Of a stretch of DNA of 64,000 nucleotides, positions 1 through 9,678 are shown in pieces. A program made the position numbers and the translations under genes. Under the pieces are notes generated by a model. That model was given only the letters and a program-made list of their open reading frames with translations, did not search any database and had not been told where the DNA came from. The stretch covers positions 5,501,501-5,565,500 of the forward strand of contig CP073042.1 in assembly GCA_018114805.1 (NCBI GenBank), in the 5' to 3' direction. The first letter of the stretch is position 1. Each line of letters starts with the position of its first letter. The DNA is from Candidatus Streptomyces philanthi. Lineage in GTDB: Bacteria; Actinomycetota; Actinomycetes; Streptomycetales; Streptomycetaceae.

Positions 1-405
1 GACCTGCCCGCACGCTCCACCGAGCGGGCCACCTCCGCGTCGCCGACCGGACAGCCGGACAGCGCAGCCCCGGACAGCGCGGCCCTGGGCGACGCGGCCG
101 TACGCGCCGAACTGTCGCGGCTGCGGGACAGCATCGACAACATCGACGCGGCCGTCGTCCACATGCTCGCCGAGCGCTTCAAGTGCACCCAGCGGGTCGG
201 CCGCCTGAAGGCCGACCACAAGCTGCCGCCGGCCGACCCGGCGCGCGAGGCCCTGCAGATCGCCCGGCTGCGCGAACTCGCCGAGAGCGCCAAGCTCGAC
301 CCCGGGTTCGCCGAGAAGCTGCTGAACTTCATCATCGCCGAGGTGATCCGGCACCACGAGCAGATCGCCGACGACGTCGTGGCCAACGGCGGCGGCACCC
401 CGTAG
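1..405 (+). CDS. Chorismate mutase, AroQ type, C-terminal part (5' end outside window)
   Basis: The reading frame is open from base 1, so the start lies upstream; no ATG or GTG that would make a plausible start precedes residue 55. The visible 134 residues start with an Ala/Ser/Thr/Pro-rich stretch (about 1-37). An all-helical AroQ domain follows: LSRLRDSIDNIDAAVVHMLA, the ERFKCTQRVGRLK segment with the Arg and Lys that bind chorismate in this family, and a last helix ending near IRHHEQI. In the family this enzyme converts chorismate to prephenate for Phe and Tyr synthesis. No prephenate dehydratase domain follows, so it is a monofunctional cytoplasmic mutase. It stops with TAG, 22 bp before the end of the convergent M20 peptidase gene. 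Nothing looks broken. Confidence 0.88.
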   Translation, partial: DLPARSTERATSASPTGQPDSAAPDSAALGDAAVRAELSRLRDSIDNIDAAVVHMLAERFKCTQRVGRLKADHKLPPADPAREALQIARLRELAESAKLDPGFAEKLLNFIIAEVIRHHEQIADDVVANGGGTP

Positions 406-427
406 GAGTGGGAACGGGGGCGGCGGA

Positions 428-1681
428 TCAGCCGCCCGTGCCGGATGCCGGGCCGCCCCCGCCGGCCGCGCGCAGGTCCAGGTAGTGCGCGCGGCGCTCC
501 TCGTCGGCGGCGAGCGCGACGCCCGCCCAGGCCATGGCGCGGGCCGCCGCGAGCACCGCGTCGTCGCCCGCGGCGCCGCCCGTCCACTCGGCGAACTCCC
601 TGGTGTGCGGCGTGCCGCTGGAGCCGACGAGGCCGAGGTGCGGGTGGATCGCGGGCAGCGCCCGGGTCACGTTCCCCATGTCCGTTGACGCGCCGATGCG
701 CCTGGGCGGGCCGGCCGGCTCGGCGGGGGAGCGGCCGGCCGCCGCGCGCAGCCCGTCCGCATACCGCGCCATCAGCCAGGCGTCGTTGCGCAGGTCGAGG
801 TAGTCCGGCTGGGTCGCCGTGATCGTCACGGCGCACCCCGTGGCGAGCGCGGCGCCGCGGAAGCAGTCCGCGACCCGCTCGCGCAGCGCGGCCAGCTCCT
901 CCGCCGTGGGCGTGCGCACCTCGAAGGAGAGCACGGTGCGCTCCGGGATGATGTTCGACTGCGCGCCGCCCTCGCGGACGATGCCCGCCACCCGGTAGCC
1001 GTCCGGTAGTTGCTGCCGCAACTGCCCCACCGCCACCTGCGCCATCACGGCGGCGTCTCCGGCGTTGATCCCCAACTGCGGGGCGAGCGCCGCGTGCGAG
1101 GCGCGCCCGGTGAACGTCACGTCGAAGCGCGCGACCGACGTGGTGGACGAGCGCGGATCGACGTCGTCCGCCGGCCCCGGGTGCGCCATCATCGCCACCG
1201 TCACGTCGTCGAAGGCGCCGCGGTCGAGCATCAGCACCTTGCCGCCGCCCGCCTCCTCGGCTGGGGTGCCGAGCAGCTTCACCGCGAAGCCGAGTTCGTC
1301 GGCGACCGCCGCCAGACTGATGGCGGCCCCCGCGCTCGCCGCGCAGATCACGTTGTGCCCGCAGGCGTGCCCCAGCTTCGGCAGCGCGTCGTACTCGGCG
1401 CACACCCCGATCGTCAGCGGCCCCGTGCCGTACGAGGCGGTCAGCGCGGTCGGCAGGTCGTACGGACCACGGCGGACGGCGAACCCCGCCTCCTCAAGCA
1501 GCGCCGCCAGTCGCCCGGCCGCCCGGTGCTCGACGAAGGCCACCTCGGGGTCGGCGTGCAGGCTCCGGCTCAGCTCCGTGAGCCGGCCGGCGTACGCGTC
1601 GATCCGCTCCAGCGCGCGCCGCCGCGCGGCGACCTCAGCCGGCCGCTCCCCGCCGGCCCCGGCACCCCCCGCCCCCGTCAT
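428..1681 (-). CDS. M20-family metallopeptidase / amidohydrolase
   Basis: The protein has 417 residues from ATG at 1681. The frame stays open a further 116 codons upstream, but that part is low-complexity Arg/Gly/Pro translation, so I take the ATG just before the family-like sequence. Metal-binding motifs of the M20D group are visible: AEYDALP (95-101), GHACGHN (104-110) and GTPAEEAGGG (138-147). A dimerisation domain follows, with FTGRASHAA and a late GASTDMGN motif. This resembles the AbgB/YxeP branch that hydrolyses N-acyl or aminobenzoyl-amino acid amides in the cytoplasm; the substrate cannot be told from sequence. There is no signal peptide. It is convergent with the chorismate mutase gene and divergent from pepN, about 300 bp away. 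The upstream SD is weak. Confidence 0.85.
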   Translation of the reverse strand: MTGAGGAGAGGERPAEVAARRRALERIDAYAGRLTELSRSLHADPEVAFVEHRAAGRLAALLEEAGFAVRRGPYDLPTALTASYGTGPLTIGVCAEYDALPKLGHACGHNVICAASAGAAISLAAVADELGFAVKLLGTPAEEAGGGKVLMLDRGAFDDVTVAMMAHPGPADDVDPRSSTTSVARFDVTFTGRASHAALAPQLGINAGDAAVMAQVAVGQLRQQLPDGYRVAGIVREGGAQSNIIPERTVLSFEVRTPTAEELAALRERVADCFRGAALATGCAVTITATQPDYLDLRNDAWLMARYADGLRAAAGRSPAEPAGPPRRIGASTDMGNVTRALPAIHPHLGLVGSSGTPHTREFAEWTGGAAGDDAVLAAARAMAWAGVALAADEERRAHYLDLRAAGGGGPASGTGG

Positions 1682-1982
1682 CGCGCGCCCCCGACGGGAC
1701 GGCGGGTCACGGCCGGGGCGGCCGGCGGCGCGGGGCGGGGAACGGCCCCGGGCCGTGCCAGGAGCGGGGAGCGCTGGGTGCGTGCGGCGATCGTCATGCC
1801 CCCAGCCTGCCACCGCGCCCCGAGCCGCCCTGGCCCCACCCGTGCCGTACACGACCCGGGGCCCCGTCGGACCCCCGGCACGGCCCCCGACGGGGTCTTC
1901 GCTGGCGGCCCCGGGTGCCCGACGCGGGCCCGGCACCCACCGCAACCTGCACGGAACGAGAACCGTACGGCAGCATGTCCCC

Positions 1983-4517
1983 ATGTCCGTACTCACGCGC
2001 GACGAAGCGCAGAACCGTGCCGCCCACATCGGCCTCCGCCGCTACACCATCGACCTCGACCTGACCCGAGGCGCCGAGGTGTTCGGCTCGACCACCTCCG
2101 TACGCCTGTGCGTGCTGGAGGCGGGGACCGACACCTTCATCGAACTGGAGGCCGCGGCGCTGCACCGGATCGCGCTCGACGGCAACGACCTCGACCCCAC
2201 GCTGTACGCCGACGGCCGCTACCCGCTGACCGGGCTCGGCGAGGGCGAGCACGAGGTGCTGGTCGAGGCCGACATGCACTACTCGCGCACCGGCGAGGGC
2301 ATGCACCGCTTCACCGACCTGGCCGATGGCGAAACGTACCTCTACACCATGTGCTGCATGTCCGACGCGCCCAAGGTGTTCGCCTGCTTCGACCAGCCCG
2401 ACCTGAAGGCGGTCTTCGAGGTCACGGTCACCGCGCCGCCCGAGTGGACCGTGCTCGGCAACGGTGTCGCCACCCGCGTCGGCGACACCGCGGACGGCCG
2501 CTGGCAGATCGCCCCCACCCAGCCCATCAGCACCTACCTGATGGCCGTCGCCGCCGGCCCCTGGCACTCGGTGCGCACCCGGCACGCGGGGCTGCCGTTC
2601 GGACTGCACGTACGCCGCTCGCTCGGCGCCTACCTCGACGCCGACGCCGGCGAGCTCCTCGACATCACCCGGCGCTGCTTCCACCGCTACCACGAGATCT
2701 TCGACGAGCCCTACCCGTTCGACTCCTACGACCAGGCGTTCGTGCCCGAGTTCAACTCCGGCGCGATGGAAAACCCGGGCCTGGTCACCTTCCGCGACCA
2801 GTTCGTCTTCCGCTCGGCCGTCACCGAGGGCGAGCGGCAGAGCCGCGCCATGGTCATCGCGCACGAGATGGCCCACATGTGGTTCGGCGACCTGGTCACC
2901 ATGCGCTGGTGGGACGACATCTGGCTGAACGAGTCGTTCGCGGAGTACATGGGCTTCCAGATCCTCACCGAGGCCACCGACTACACCGACACCTGGGCCG
3001 ACTTCGGCGTCCGCTGCAAGAGCTGGGGCTACGACGCCGACCAGCGCCCCTCGACGCACCCCGTCGCCCCCGAGCCCGACGGCGTGCCCGACACAGCCGC
3101 CGCCCGGCTGAACTTCGACGGCATCTCGTACGCCAAGGGCGCCTCGGCCCTGCGTCAACTGGTCGCCTGGCTCGGCGAACCGGACTTCTTCGCGGGCATC
3201 AACGACCACTTCACGCTGCACCGGTTCGGCAACGCGACCCTCGCCGACTTCATCGACGCCCTCGCCCGCGCCTCCGGCCGCCCGGTGCCCGAGTGGGCCG
3301 ACGCCTGGCTGCGCACCACCGGCGTGGACACCCTCACGCCCCAGGTCACCGAGGGCCCCGACGGCTGGGAACTGCGCCTGCTGCACGAGGGCGGCCGCCC
3401 GCACCAGCTCACCATCGGCTGCTACGACCTCGACGCCGACACCGGCCGCCTCGTCCCCCGTACGCCGCTGCGCTGGAACGTCCCCGAGGACGGGACGCAC
3501 ACCGCCGACGGCCGTCCCGACCTCGTCCTGGTCAACGACGGCGACTACAGCTACGTCAAGATCGACTTCGATGAGCGGTCCTGGCAGACGATCGCCGCCG
3601 CCCTGTCCCGGCTGCCCGACGCGCTCTCCCGCGCCGTAGTCTGGAACGCCGCCCGGGACCTGGTGCGCGACGGGAAGCTGGCGCCCACCGCCTACCTCGA
3701 CGTGCTGCGCGCCCACCTGCCGAGGGAGAGCGACGTCGTCATCGTGCAGGGCGTGCTGGCCTTCGCCCGTGGCCAGATCGCCGACCGCTACCTGCCCGCC
3801 GAACAACGCCCCGCGGCCCTGGCCACCCTGGTGGACACCTGCCGCGAGCTGCTCGCCCGCACCGCCGACGGCTCGGCGCCCGGGCTGCGTCTGGCGGCCG
3901 TGCAGACCCTCGCCGACAGCACCGCAGACCCGGCCGAACTCGGCGACTGGCTCGCCGCGGGCGCCGTGCCCGGCGGCCCCGAACTCGACCCGGAGCTGCG
4001 CTGGCGGCTGCTGCTGCGGCGCTCCGTGCTCGGCGTCGTCACGCTCGCCGACATCGAGGAGGAACGCGCCCGCGACTCCAGCGCCACCGGCCAGGAGGGC
4101 GCGGCCCGCTGCCGCGCCGCGCTGCCCGACGTGGCGGCCAAGGAGGCGGCCTGGGCCGAACTCTTCGACAAGGACGACCTGTCGACATACCTGGCCACCG
4201 CGACCGCCGAGGGCTTCTGGCAGCCTGTGCAGCACGTGTTGCTCCGTGCCTACCTGGCGCGCTACTTCCCCGCGGTCGCCGACCTCGCCGCCCTCGCCGC
4301 CCGGCGCCGCCCCGCCATCGCCCAGGCCGTCGGTCGCTTCGGCTTCCCGCACCACGCGGTGGACGAACAGACGCTGCGGCTCGGCGAGGACTGCCTGCGC
4401 GAGGCCAGCCCGATCCCCGCGCTGCGCCGTCGCTTCGCCGACGAACTCGCCGACCTGCGACGGGCCCTGCGGGTCCGCGCCGCGCAGGCCACGGCCGCCC
4501 CGGCGACCACGGGCTGA
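1983..4517 (+). CDS. pepN: Aminopeptidase N (M1 zinc metallopeptidase)
   Basis: The gene encodes 844 residues from the ATG that precedes SVLTRDEAQNRA; this is where similarity to actinobacterial PepN begins, although the frame is open further upstream. The exopeptidase motif GAMEN is at 260-264. The zinc motif HEMAH is at 294-298, with its third ligand Glu at 317, exactly HEXXH-x18-E. The order is beta-saddle N-domain, catalytic domain, then a long helical ERAP1-like C-terminal domain. The family removes N-terminal residues from peptides in the cytoplasm during protein turnover. The length matches the usual Streptomyces enzyme, and no lesion was found over 2.5 kb, which contrasts with the broken gene that follows. 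Confidence 0.93.
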   Translation: MSVLTRDEAQNRAAHIGLRRYTIDLDLTRGAEVFGSTTSVRLCVLEAGTDTFIELEAAALHRIALDGNDLDPTLYADGRYPLTGLGEGEHEVLVEADMHYSRTGEGMHRFTDLADGETYLYTMCCMSDAPKVFACFDQPDLKAVFEVTVTAPPEWTVLGNGVATRVGDTADGRWQIAPTQPISTYLMAVAAGPWHSVRTRHAGLPFGLHVRRSLGAYLDADAGELLDITRRCFHRYHEIFDEPYPFDSYDQAFVPEFNSGAMENPGLVTFRDQFVFRSAVTEGERQSRAMVIAHEMAHMWFGDLVTMRWWDDIWLNESFAEYMGFQILTEATDYTDTWADFGVRCKSWGYDADQRPSTHPVAPEPDGVPDTAAARLNFDGISYAKGASALRQLVAWLGEPDFFAGINDHFTLHRFGNATLADFIDALARASGRPVPEWADAWLRTTGVDTLTPQVTEGPDGWELRLLHEGGRPHQLTIGCYDLDADTGRLVPRTPLRWNVPEDGTHTADGRPDLVLVNDGDYSYVKIDFDERSWQTIAAALSRLPDALSRAVVWNAARDLVRDGKLAPTAYLDVLRAHLPRESDVVIVQGVLAFARGQIADRYLPAEQRPAALATLVDTCRELLARTADGSAPGLRLAAVQTLADSTADPAELGDWLAAGAVPGGPELDPELRWRLLLRRSVLGVVTLADIEEERARDSSATGQEGAARCRAALPDVAAKEAAWAELFDKDDLSTYLATATAEGFWQPVQHVLLRAYLARYFPAVADLAALAARRRPAIAQAVGRFGFPHHAVDEQTLRLGEDCLREASPIPALRRRFADELADLRRALRVRAAQATAAPATTG

Positions 4518-4959
4518 CCCGGGGCAGGCCAACCGCCCGCGCCCGGCGCCCGGGTCACGCGCGCGAGCGCGCCGGGGTACCGGGGCGCTGGGGCGGGGTC
4601 GGGTGGCGTACACCGGGCGGGGCCGTATGGCCGGCACCGTCCGCCAGGTCACGCCGTGGCGCACGCCGGGCGTGCGGAGAGCGGACGGGCGCGCTGACCG
4701 GGCCCGTCGCCGGCCCGGTCCTAGGTCTGCGGTCGCAGGCGGACTCCGTCTGGTTGGCGATCCGGAGGGGGCTTCCGTTTAACTAGTGTGGCGCGTGCCA
4801 ACCAGCAGACCAGACCCCGGCGCTCCCCGCCGGGCCCCCATCGCCCCGCCCCGCGCGCCGTCGGGCGGCGCGGCGCCGGTCGCTCCGCACCGCCGGGCCG
4901 TGACCCGGGCGCCTGCGCGGGTCGGGCGGGGCGTGGGTCGACAGAAAGGCGGCACAGCC
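4518..4959. other. Intergenic region pepN to NmrA-like gene
   Basis: This 442-bp stretch holds no credible gene on either strand; translations are Arg/Pro/Gly-rich. A possible promoter for the next gene is TTGGCG (4754-4759) with TTTAAC (4778-4783), spaced 18 bp, but the match is weak. Confidence 0.5.
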
Positions 4960-5812
4960 GTGATCGTTGTGACCGGAGCCACCGGCAACGTGGGGCGCTC
5001 GCTCGTCTCCCAACTCGTCGCCGAGGGCCAGCCCGTACGCGGCCTGACCCGTGACCCCGACCGCGCCGCGCTGCCCGCGGGCGCCGAGGCGGTACGGGCC
5101 GACTTCGCCGACCCCGCCGCCCTGGCCGCGCTCTTTGCCGGCGCCACCGGCCTCTTCATCAACCTCAGCGCGGTCGGCGAGCACACCCCGGTCGTGCTCG
5201 CCGCCGCGATCCCGGCCGGCGTCCGACGGGTGGTGATGCTCTCCAGCGACGCCGTCGACGACGACCCTGACGAGGCCAACCCGCTCGTCGCGCACCACAT
5301 CGCGCCGGAGCGTGCGGTCATGGCCAGCGGTTCCCAGTGGACGCTGCTGCGGCCCAACGGATTCGCTGTCAACTCCTTCCAGTGGGCGCCCCAGATCCGT
5401 GCCGGGGACGTCGTGCGCGCTCCGTTCGCCGGGGCGCGCAGCGCGCCGATCCACGAGGCGGACATTGCCGCGGTCGCCGTCCGCGCCCTCGTGGACGACG
5501 GGCACCACACAGCTATCTACCTGCTCACCGGACCCGAGGCGTTCAGCAACGCGGAGCAGGTCGGCATCATCGGCGCGGCGCTCGGCCGCGACCTGCGCTA
5601 TGAGGAGATCCCGCGCCGAGCAGGTCAGGCCGGAGCTGTTCCCGCACGTGCCGCCGGGGTTGCTCGACACGGTCCTGGACGCGCTGGCCGCCGCGGCGGC
5701 CGGGGAGCCCGAGGTGTCCACGGCGGTCGCCGAGGTCACCGGCCGCCCGGCGCTGACCTTCGCCCAATGGGCGGCCGACCACACGGCGGCCTTCACCCGC
5801 CCCACGGCCTGA
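4960..5812 (+). pseudogene. NmrA-like NAD(P)-binding reductase, frameshifted
   Basis: The start is GTG 4960. Residues 1-15 carry the nucleotide-binding glycine motif VTGATGNVGRSL, followed by atypical-SDR features (strand ending LTRD, LSAVGEHTP, VVMLSSDAVDD, TLLRPNGF). The frame is correct up to YEEIP near 5612. Sequence similarity then continues in the +1 frame as AEQVRPELFPHVPPGLLD to a stop at 5812. One extra base in a CCGCGCCG context explains this (total length is 3n+1). The family reduces quinones or senses NAD(P). The product as written would lose the last about 65 residues, which close the substrate-binding lobe. A hairpin at 5873-5912 ends the unit. The cause is either a real lesion or a sequence error; the neighbouring erosion favours the former. 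Confidence 0.8.
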
Positions 5813-5872
5813 CTCGCCCCTCCTCGGGCCCCCGCCGACTGCGCCCCAGCGCCCCGGCCTCTCTCGCCCCGG

Positions 5873-5912
5873 CCCCGCGCCCCCGGCCCCACCTCGGGTC
5901 GGGGGCGCGGGG
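5873..5912 (+). terminator. Strong GC hairpin after NmrA-like gene
   Basis: CCCCGCGCCCCC (5873-5884) and GGGGGCGCGGGG (5901-5912) form a perfect 12-bp stem with a 16-nt loop. There is no T-run, as is usual for Streptomyces terminators. Confidence 0.6.
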
Positions 5913-6191
5913 CTGTCGCGCGCCGTGCCCGTCTGCGGCGTGCCCGACCCGTGCCCGCCCGACCCGTGCCCGTCCCCGCCGTCGCCAGCGGGCGGGACCG
6001 GCGCCCCCGCCCGCCGCCGTGGCCAGCCCGCGTGCAGCCCCACGAGGCCGTGCGCCGGAGCCCGCCGAGGGGGCGTGATCTTCGTTGGAACCGCCCGTCA
6101 CCCGCGGCCCGCGCATCCCTCGTACGAGCACGTGGCTACCCCTAACGGAGTGGTGTCCGGGCAAGGGCCGTCGCGGCCGATGGCGGCGCCA

Positions 6192-6210
6192 GTAATTTAG
6201 GCCAACCTCA
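6192..6210. promoter_or_regulatory. Putative DmdR/IdeR iron box upstream of desA
   Basis: The 14 bases TTAGGCCAACCTCA at 6197-6210 match the core of the actinobacterial iron box (consensus TTAGGTTAGGCTCACCTAA) at 11 of 14 positions; the whole 19-mer matches at about 13 of 19. It lies 32 bp before the desA start, where the Streptomyces desferrioxamine operon has its DmdR1-regulated box. Fe(II)-loaded DmdR would be expected to repress here. The match is by eye, and binding is not shown. Confidence 0.5.
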
Positions 6211-6241
6211 AACCTGCGACTGCCTATTGGAGGGCACATCC

Positions 6242-7842
6242 GTGCCTGTGCCCGTTGCCGACGCCGAACCGCCCCTGCCGCCCCTCGCGGGCGGCGCCGC
6301 GGGTCCGCGCGCGCTGCGCCCGCTGCTCGACGCCGTCCTGGACACGCTCGCTACCGGTGCCCGCGACCGCGCCGGGCCGCTGCCCGGGGGCGGACCCGAG
6401 GCCGTGGCGCGGGCCGTGCGCGACGCCGTGGGGTGCGCGATCCCCGCCGAGGGCACCGGCGCGGACGAGGCCCTGCGCGCCCTGGTACACGCCGTCACCG
6501 TCGGTGCCGCGGACCCCGCCGACCCGCACTGCGTCGCCCATCTGCACTGCCCGCCACTGGCCGTGGCCGTCGCCGCCGACCTCGCCGCGAGCCCGCTCAA
6601 CCCCTCGCTCGACTCCTGGGGCCAGGCCCCGGCCGCCTCCGAGCTTGAGGCCCGCACCAGCCGGGCCCTCGCCGCCCTGGTCTACCCGGCCGCCCCGTCC
6701 GCCGACGCCCTGGTCACCACGGGCGGCACCGAGGCCAACCAACTCGCCCTCCTGCTGGCCCGCGAGGCGGCGGCCGGCCGCCCCGCCCGCGCCCCGGCGC
6801 CCCCCGCCGCCAGGCCGGCCGACCGCTCGACGGCCCACGCCCCGGCGTACGCCCCGGGACGCCCGGCGACCGCACGGCGGCCAACCCCTCGCCGGCCGGG
6901 CCCGCCCCCGAGCGCCCACCGGCCGGCCCGTGGCCGGGCCCGTACGCCCTGCCCCACCCCCGCCGGCACCCGGACGCGCCGCACCCCGGCCCGCCACACC
7001 TGCACGGGCCGGCGCACGGGCCGCCGGCGCTCCGCGTGGTCTGCGGCGAGAACGCCCACCACAGCGTGGTACGCGCGGCCTGGCTGCTCGGGCTGCCCGA
7101 CCCGATCGTGGTCGCCACCCCGCGCGGCGTGCTCGACCCGGCCGCCGTGGCCGCCGCACTCGGCCAACTGCCGCACGGAGCGCCGCAGTTGATCGTGGCT
7201 ACCGCGGGTACCACCGACAGCGGTGCCATCGATCCGCTGCCCGAGCTGGCCGACGTCGCCGCCGCGTACGGCGCCCGGCTGCACGTCGACGCCGCGTACG
7301 GCGGACCGCTGCTGTTCAGCGACGTCCACGCGGCCAGGGTGCGCGGCATCGAGCGCGCCCACATCGTCACCCTGGACCTGCACAAGCTGGGCTGGCAGCC
7401 GGTCGCGGCCGGGCTGCTGGCCGTGCCCGACGCCGCCGCCGGCCTCCCCGACCTGCTCGGCCGCTCCACGCGCACCACCCGCCGTCCCGACATCCTCAAG
7501 GTCGCCGTCACGCTGCGAGCCCTGGGGCGCCGAGGGCTGGCCGAACTGATCGACCGCACCTGCGCCGCGGCCCAGCACCTGGCCGACCTGATCGAGGCCA
7601 CCCCCGGCCTCGAACTGCACGCCCGGCCCACCATCAGCACCGTCCTCTTCCGCCCCACCGGCGCGGACCCGCCCGCCGTGGCCCGGGCGCGCCGCCGGCT
7701 CCTCGCCAAGGGCCGGGCCGTGCTCGGCCGCGCGGCCCGCCCCGATGGCCTGTGGCTCAAAGCCACCCTCCTGAACCCGCACATCCAACCCAGCGACCTC
7801 GAAGCGCTGGTGAAACTCGTGGAAGGCCACCGCACCGGATGA
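6242..7842 (+). pseudogene. desA: DesA-like PLP-dependent lysine decarboxylase, frameshifted
   Basis: GTG 6242 is chosen because GGAGGG (6229-6234) lies 7 bp before it. The N-terminal part (to about 6790) reads through the group II decarboxylase segments SPLNPSLDSWGQAPAASELE and TTGGTEANQLALLLA. The second part, in the -1 frame, has VVCGENAHHSV, ATAGTTDSGAIDP, HVDAAYGG and the PLP lysine in LDLHKLGWQP, and ends at 7842. The frames must join between about 6790 and 6850 (length 3n+2, consistent with one lost base). Between the parts lies a Pro/Gly/His-rich insert of roughly 50 residues, not expected in DesA (usually about 480 aa). The family makes cadaverine from lysine, the first step to desferrioxamine. 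The stop overlaps the desB start (ATGA). Confidence 0.8.
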
Positions 7843-9215
7843 GCACCACCGTCCTGACCCCGCAGCACGAAGCCCGACAGCACGAGGCCCAGCCGCAGGC
7901 GCCCGCCACCACCCCGGAACAGCCCTACGACCTCGCCGGCGTCGGCATCGGCCCGTTCAACCTCTCCCCGGCCGCCCTGGCCTACGGTGTCCCCGGCCTG
8001 CGCACCGCCTTCTGCGAGGAGCGGCCCGCCTTCCGCTGGCACCCGGGCCTGCTCATCGAGGGCACCACGCTCCAGGTGCCCTTCCTCGCCGACCCCACCA
8101 GCCCCTGGACGTTCCTGAACTACCTGCACGACCAGGACCGGCTCTTCCCCTTCTACTTCGCCGAACGCTTCCACATCAGACGCGCCGAATACGACGCCTA
8201 CTGCCGCTGGGTCAGCGAGCACCTGCCCGGCCTGTACTTCCGGCACCACATCGACACGGTGCGCTGGAACCCGGACCGCGAACTGTTCGAGGTGGACTAC
8301 GCCCAGTTGGACGCCGACGACTAGGTAGTCGCGCTCGGCCGCGCCTACGCCCGCCACCTGGCGCTCGGTGGGGGCACCGCGCCGTACGTGCCCGAGCCGC
8401 TGCGCCCGCTCGCCGATGCGCACGGCGTGCCCGTGCTGCACGCGGCGCACTACCTCGACCACCGGGCCGAGTTGCTGGCCGCCGACCACGTCACCGTCGT
8501 CGGCTCAGGCCAGTCGGGCGCCGAGGTCTTCCTCGACCTGCTGCGCCGCCGCCCGCCCGGGCGCGAGGGCCTGCACTGGCTCACCCGTACGGCGGCCTTC
8601 GCGCCCATGGAGTACAGCAAGCTCGGCCTGGAACAGTTCACGCCCGACTACACGCGCTACTTCCACGCGCTCAGCGAGTCCACCCGCGACGCGCTGCTGC
8701 CCGGCCAGTGGCAGCTCTACAAGGGCATCACCAGGCCACCATCTCCGCCATCCACGACGAGCTGTACGACCGCACGCTCGACGGCGGCTGGCCCGACGCC
8801 GTCCTGACCCCCGGCGTGCGGGTGCGCACGGCGGGCCGCGTCGGCACCTCCACCATCGAGCTGCACGTCGAGCACGAGCACCAGCACACCCGCAGCAGGC
8901 TCACGACCAACGCAGTCGTGCTGGCCACCGGCTACCGCGAGCGCTCCATCGACACGCTCCTGGCCGACCTGCAACCCCAACTGTGCCGGGACACCGCCGG
9001 CCGGCCGCTGGTGGACGGGCAGCAGCGGCTGGTCCTCGACCTCGCCATCAAGGGCTCGATCTACGTGCAGAACGCCGAGCGGCACACCCACGGCGTCGGC
9101 GCGCCGGACCTCGGGCTCGCCGCCTGGCGCGGCGCCGTCATCCTCAACTCAGTCACGGGTCGGCTGGCGTTTGCGCTTCCGCGCCGAACGGCGTTCACCA
9201 CCTTCGGCCTCGACC
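7839..9215 (+). pseudogene. desB: DesB-like cadaverine/lysine N-monooxygenase, multiply broken
   Basis: ATG 7839 overlaps the desA stop. The FAD motif GVGIGPFNLS (from residue about 31) and FRWHPGLLIEGTTLQVPFL identify the IucD/SidA/DesB N-hydroxylase family, which hydroxylates cadaverine with NADPH and O2. An in-frame TAG at 8322-8324 interrupts the protein. The same frame resumes (YVPEPLRPLADAHG, then the NADPH motif VVGSGQSGAEVF). Near 8738 the frame shifts (ISAIHDELYDRTLDGGW, VVLATGYRERS). The C-terminus (NSVTGRLAFALPRRTAF) runs without a stop into the end of a gene on the other strand near 9200. The desC acyltransferase and desD synthetase that normally follow are absent. The end coordinate is approximate. 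Confidence 0.8.
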
Positions 9216-9637
9216 CGGCGGTCTGCGGTGGCGGCCAGCGTGCGGGCAAGCTCTCCGATCAGCGCGACCGTCACACCGTCGCGCGGACATGGCCACACCG
9301 CCTGACCGCGCAGGACCACCGGCGCCAGCGGGTGCGCGTTGGGGTGCGCGGGACACTTGGGCCACACCGCCGGCATCGTCGCCGCGCACAGCGCCTCCAC
9401 CGCCCACTCCTGCACCTGGTCGGCCAGCTCCGCGACCTGCTGCGCCCGCGGCTGGCCGAGCATCGTGGAGACACCCATCCCGGTGCCGTCCGGCTCGTAC
9501 AGCATGACCCCCGCGACCCCACCCACGCCCGCGAGCTCCTGAGCCCATGCATCCTCGGCGAAACGAGGTCGCACGGCGCATGAGGCAGCTAGATCCCGGC
9601 GCACGGCTTCGAACGCGGTGGCGAACTCCTCATTCAT
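9149..9637 (-). CDS. Conserved actinobacterial protein of unknown function
   Basis: The ORF has 162 residues from ATG 9637; a 16-residue upstream extension to ATG 9685 would begin inside a repeat-bearing promoter region and looks less likely. It is acidic and cytoplasmic with no signal or membrane segment. Visible features are FATAFEAVRRDLAASC, a helix AQQVAELADQVQEWAVE, and a Trp/Cys pair in AVWPKCPAHPNAHPLAPVV and AVWPCPRDG that could be a small zinc or folding motif. I recognise it as a family seen in Streptomyces but not its function. The last about 15 residues are basic and overlap the 3' end of desB on the other strand, so the native C-terminus was probably lost at a deletion junction near 9200. 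Two 16-bp direct repeats lie upstream. Confidence 0.65.
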   Translation of the reverse strand: MNEEFATAFEAVRRDLAASCAVRPRFAEDAWAQELAGVGGVAGVMLYEPDGTGMGVSTMLGQPRAQQVAELADQVQEWAVEALCAATMPAVWPKCPAHPNAHPLAPVVLRGQAVWPCPRDGVTVALIGELARTLAATADRRVEAEGGERRSARKRKRQPTRD

Positions 9638-9678
9638 CCTTTCATTGTGCTGGCCCGGGTCGGCTGACGGCGGATTTA

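Larger units (their letters stand above)
5813..6241. other. Intergenic region with terminator and iron box
   Basis: This 429-bp gap contains the hairpin at 5873-5912, short GACCCGTGCCCG repeats near 5945-5975 and the putative iron box at 6192-6210. I see no gene in it. Confidence 0.6.

Noticed and set aside
1794..4664. A 956-codon open frame opposite pepN, and many other long open frames across the window
   Set aside because: High-GC codon bias leaves the antisense and third frames open; translations are Gly/Val/Asp- or Arg/Pro-rich with no domain signs, and real genes occupy the other strand.
5051..5236. Short Ser/Pro/Arg-rich open frames inside the NmrA-like gene
   Set aside because: They are out-of-frame shadows of the NmrA gene.
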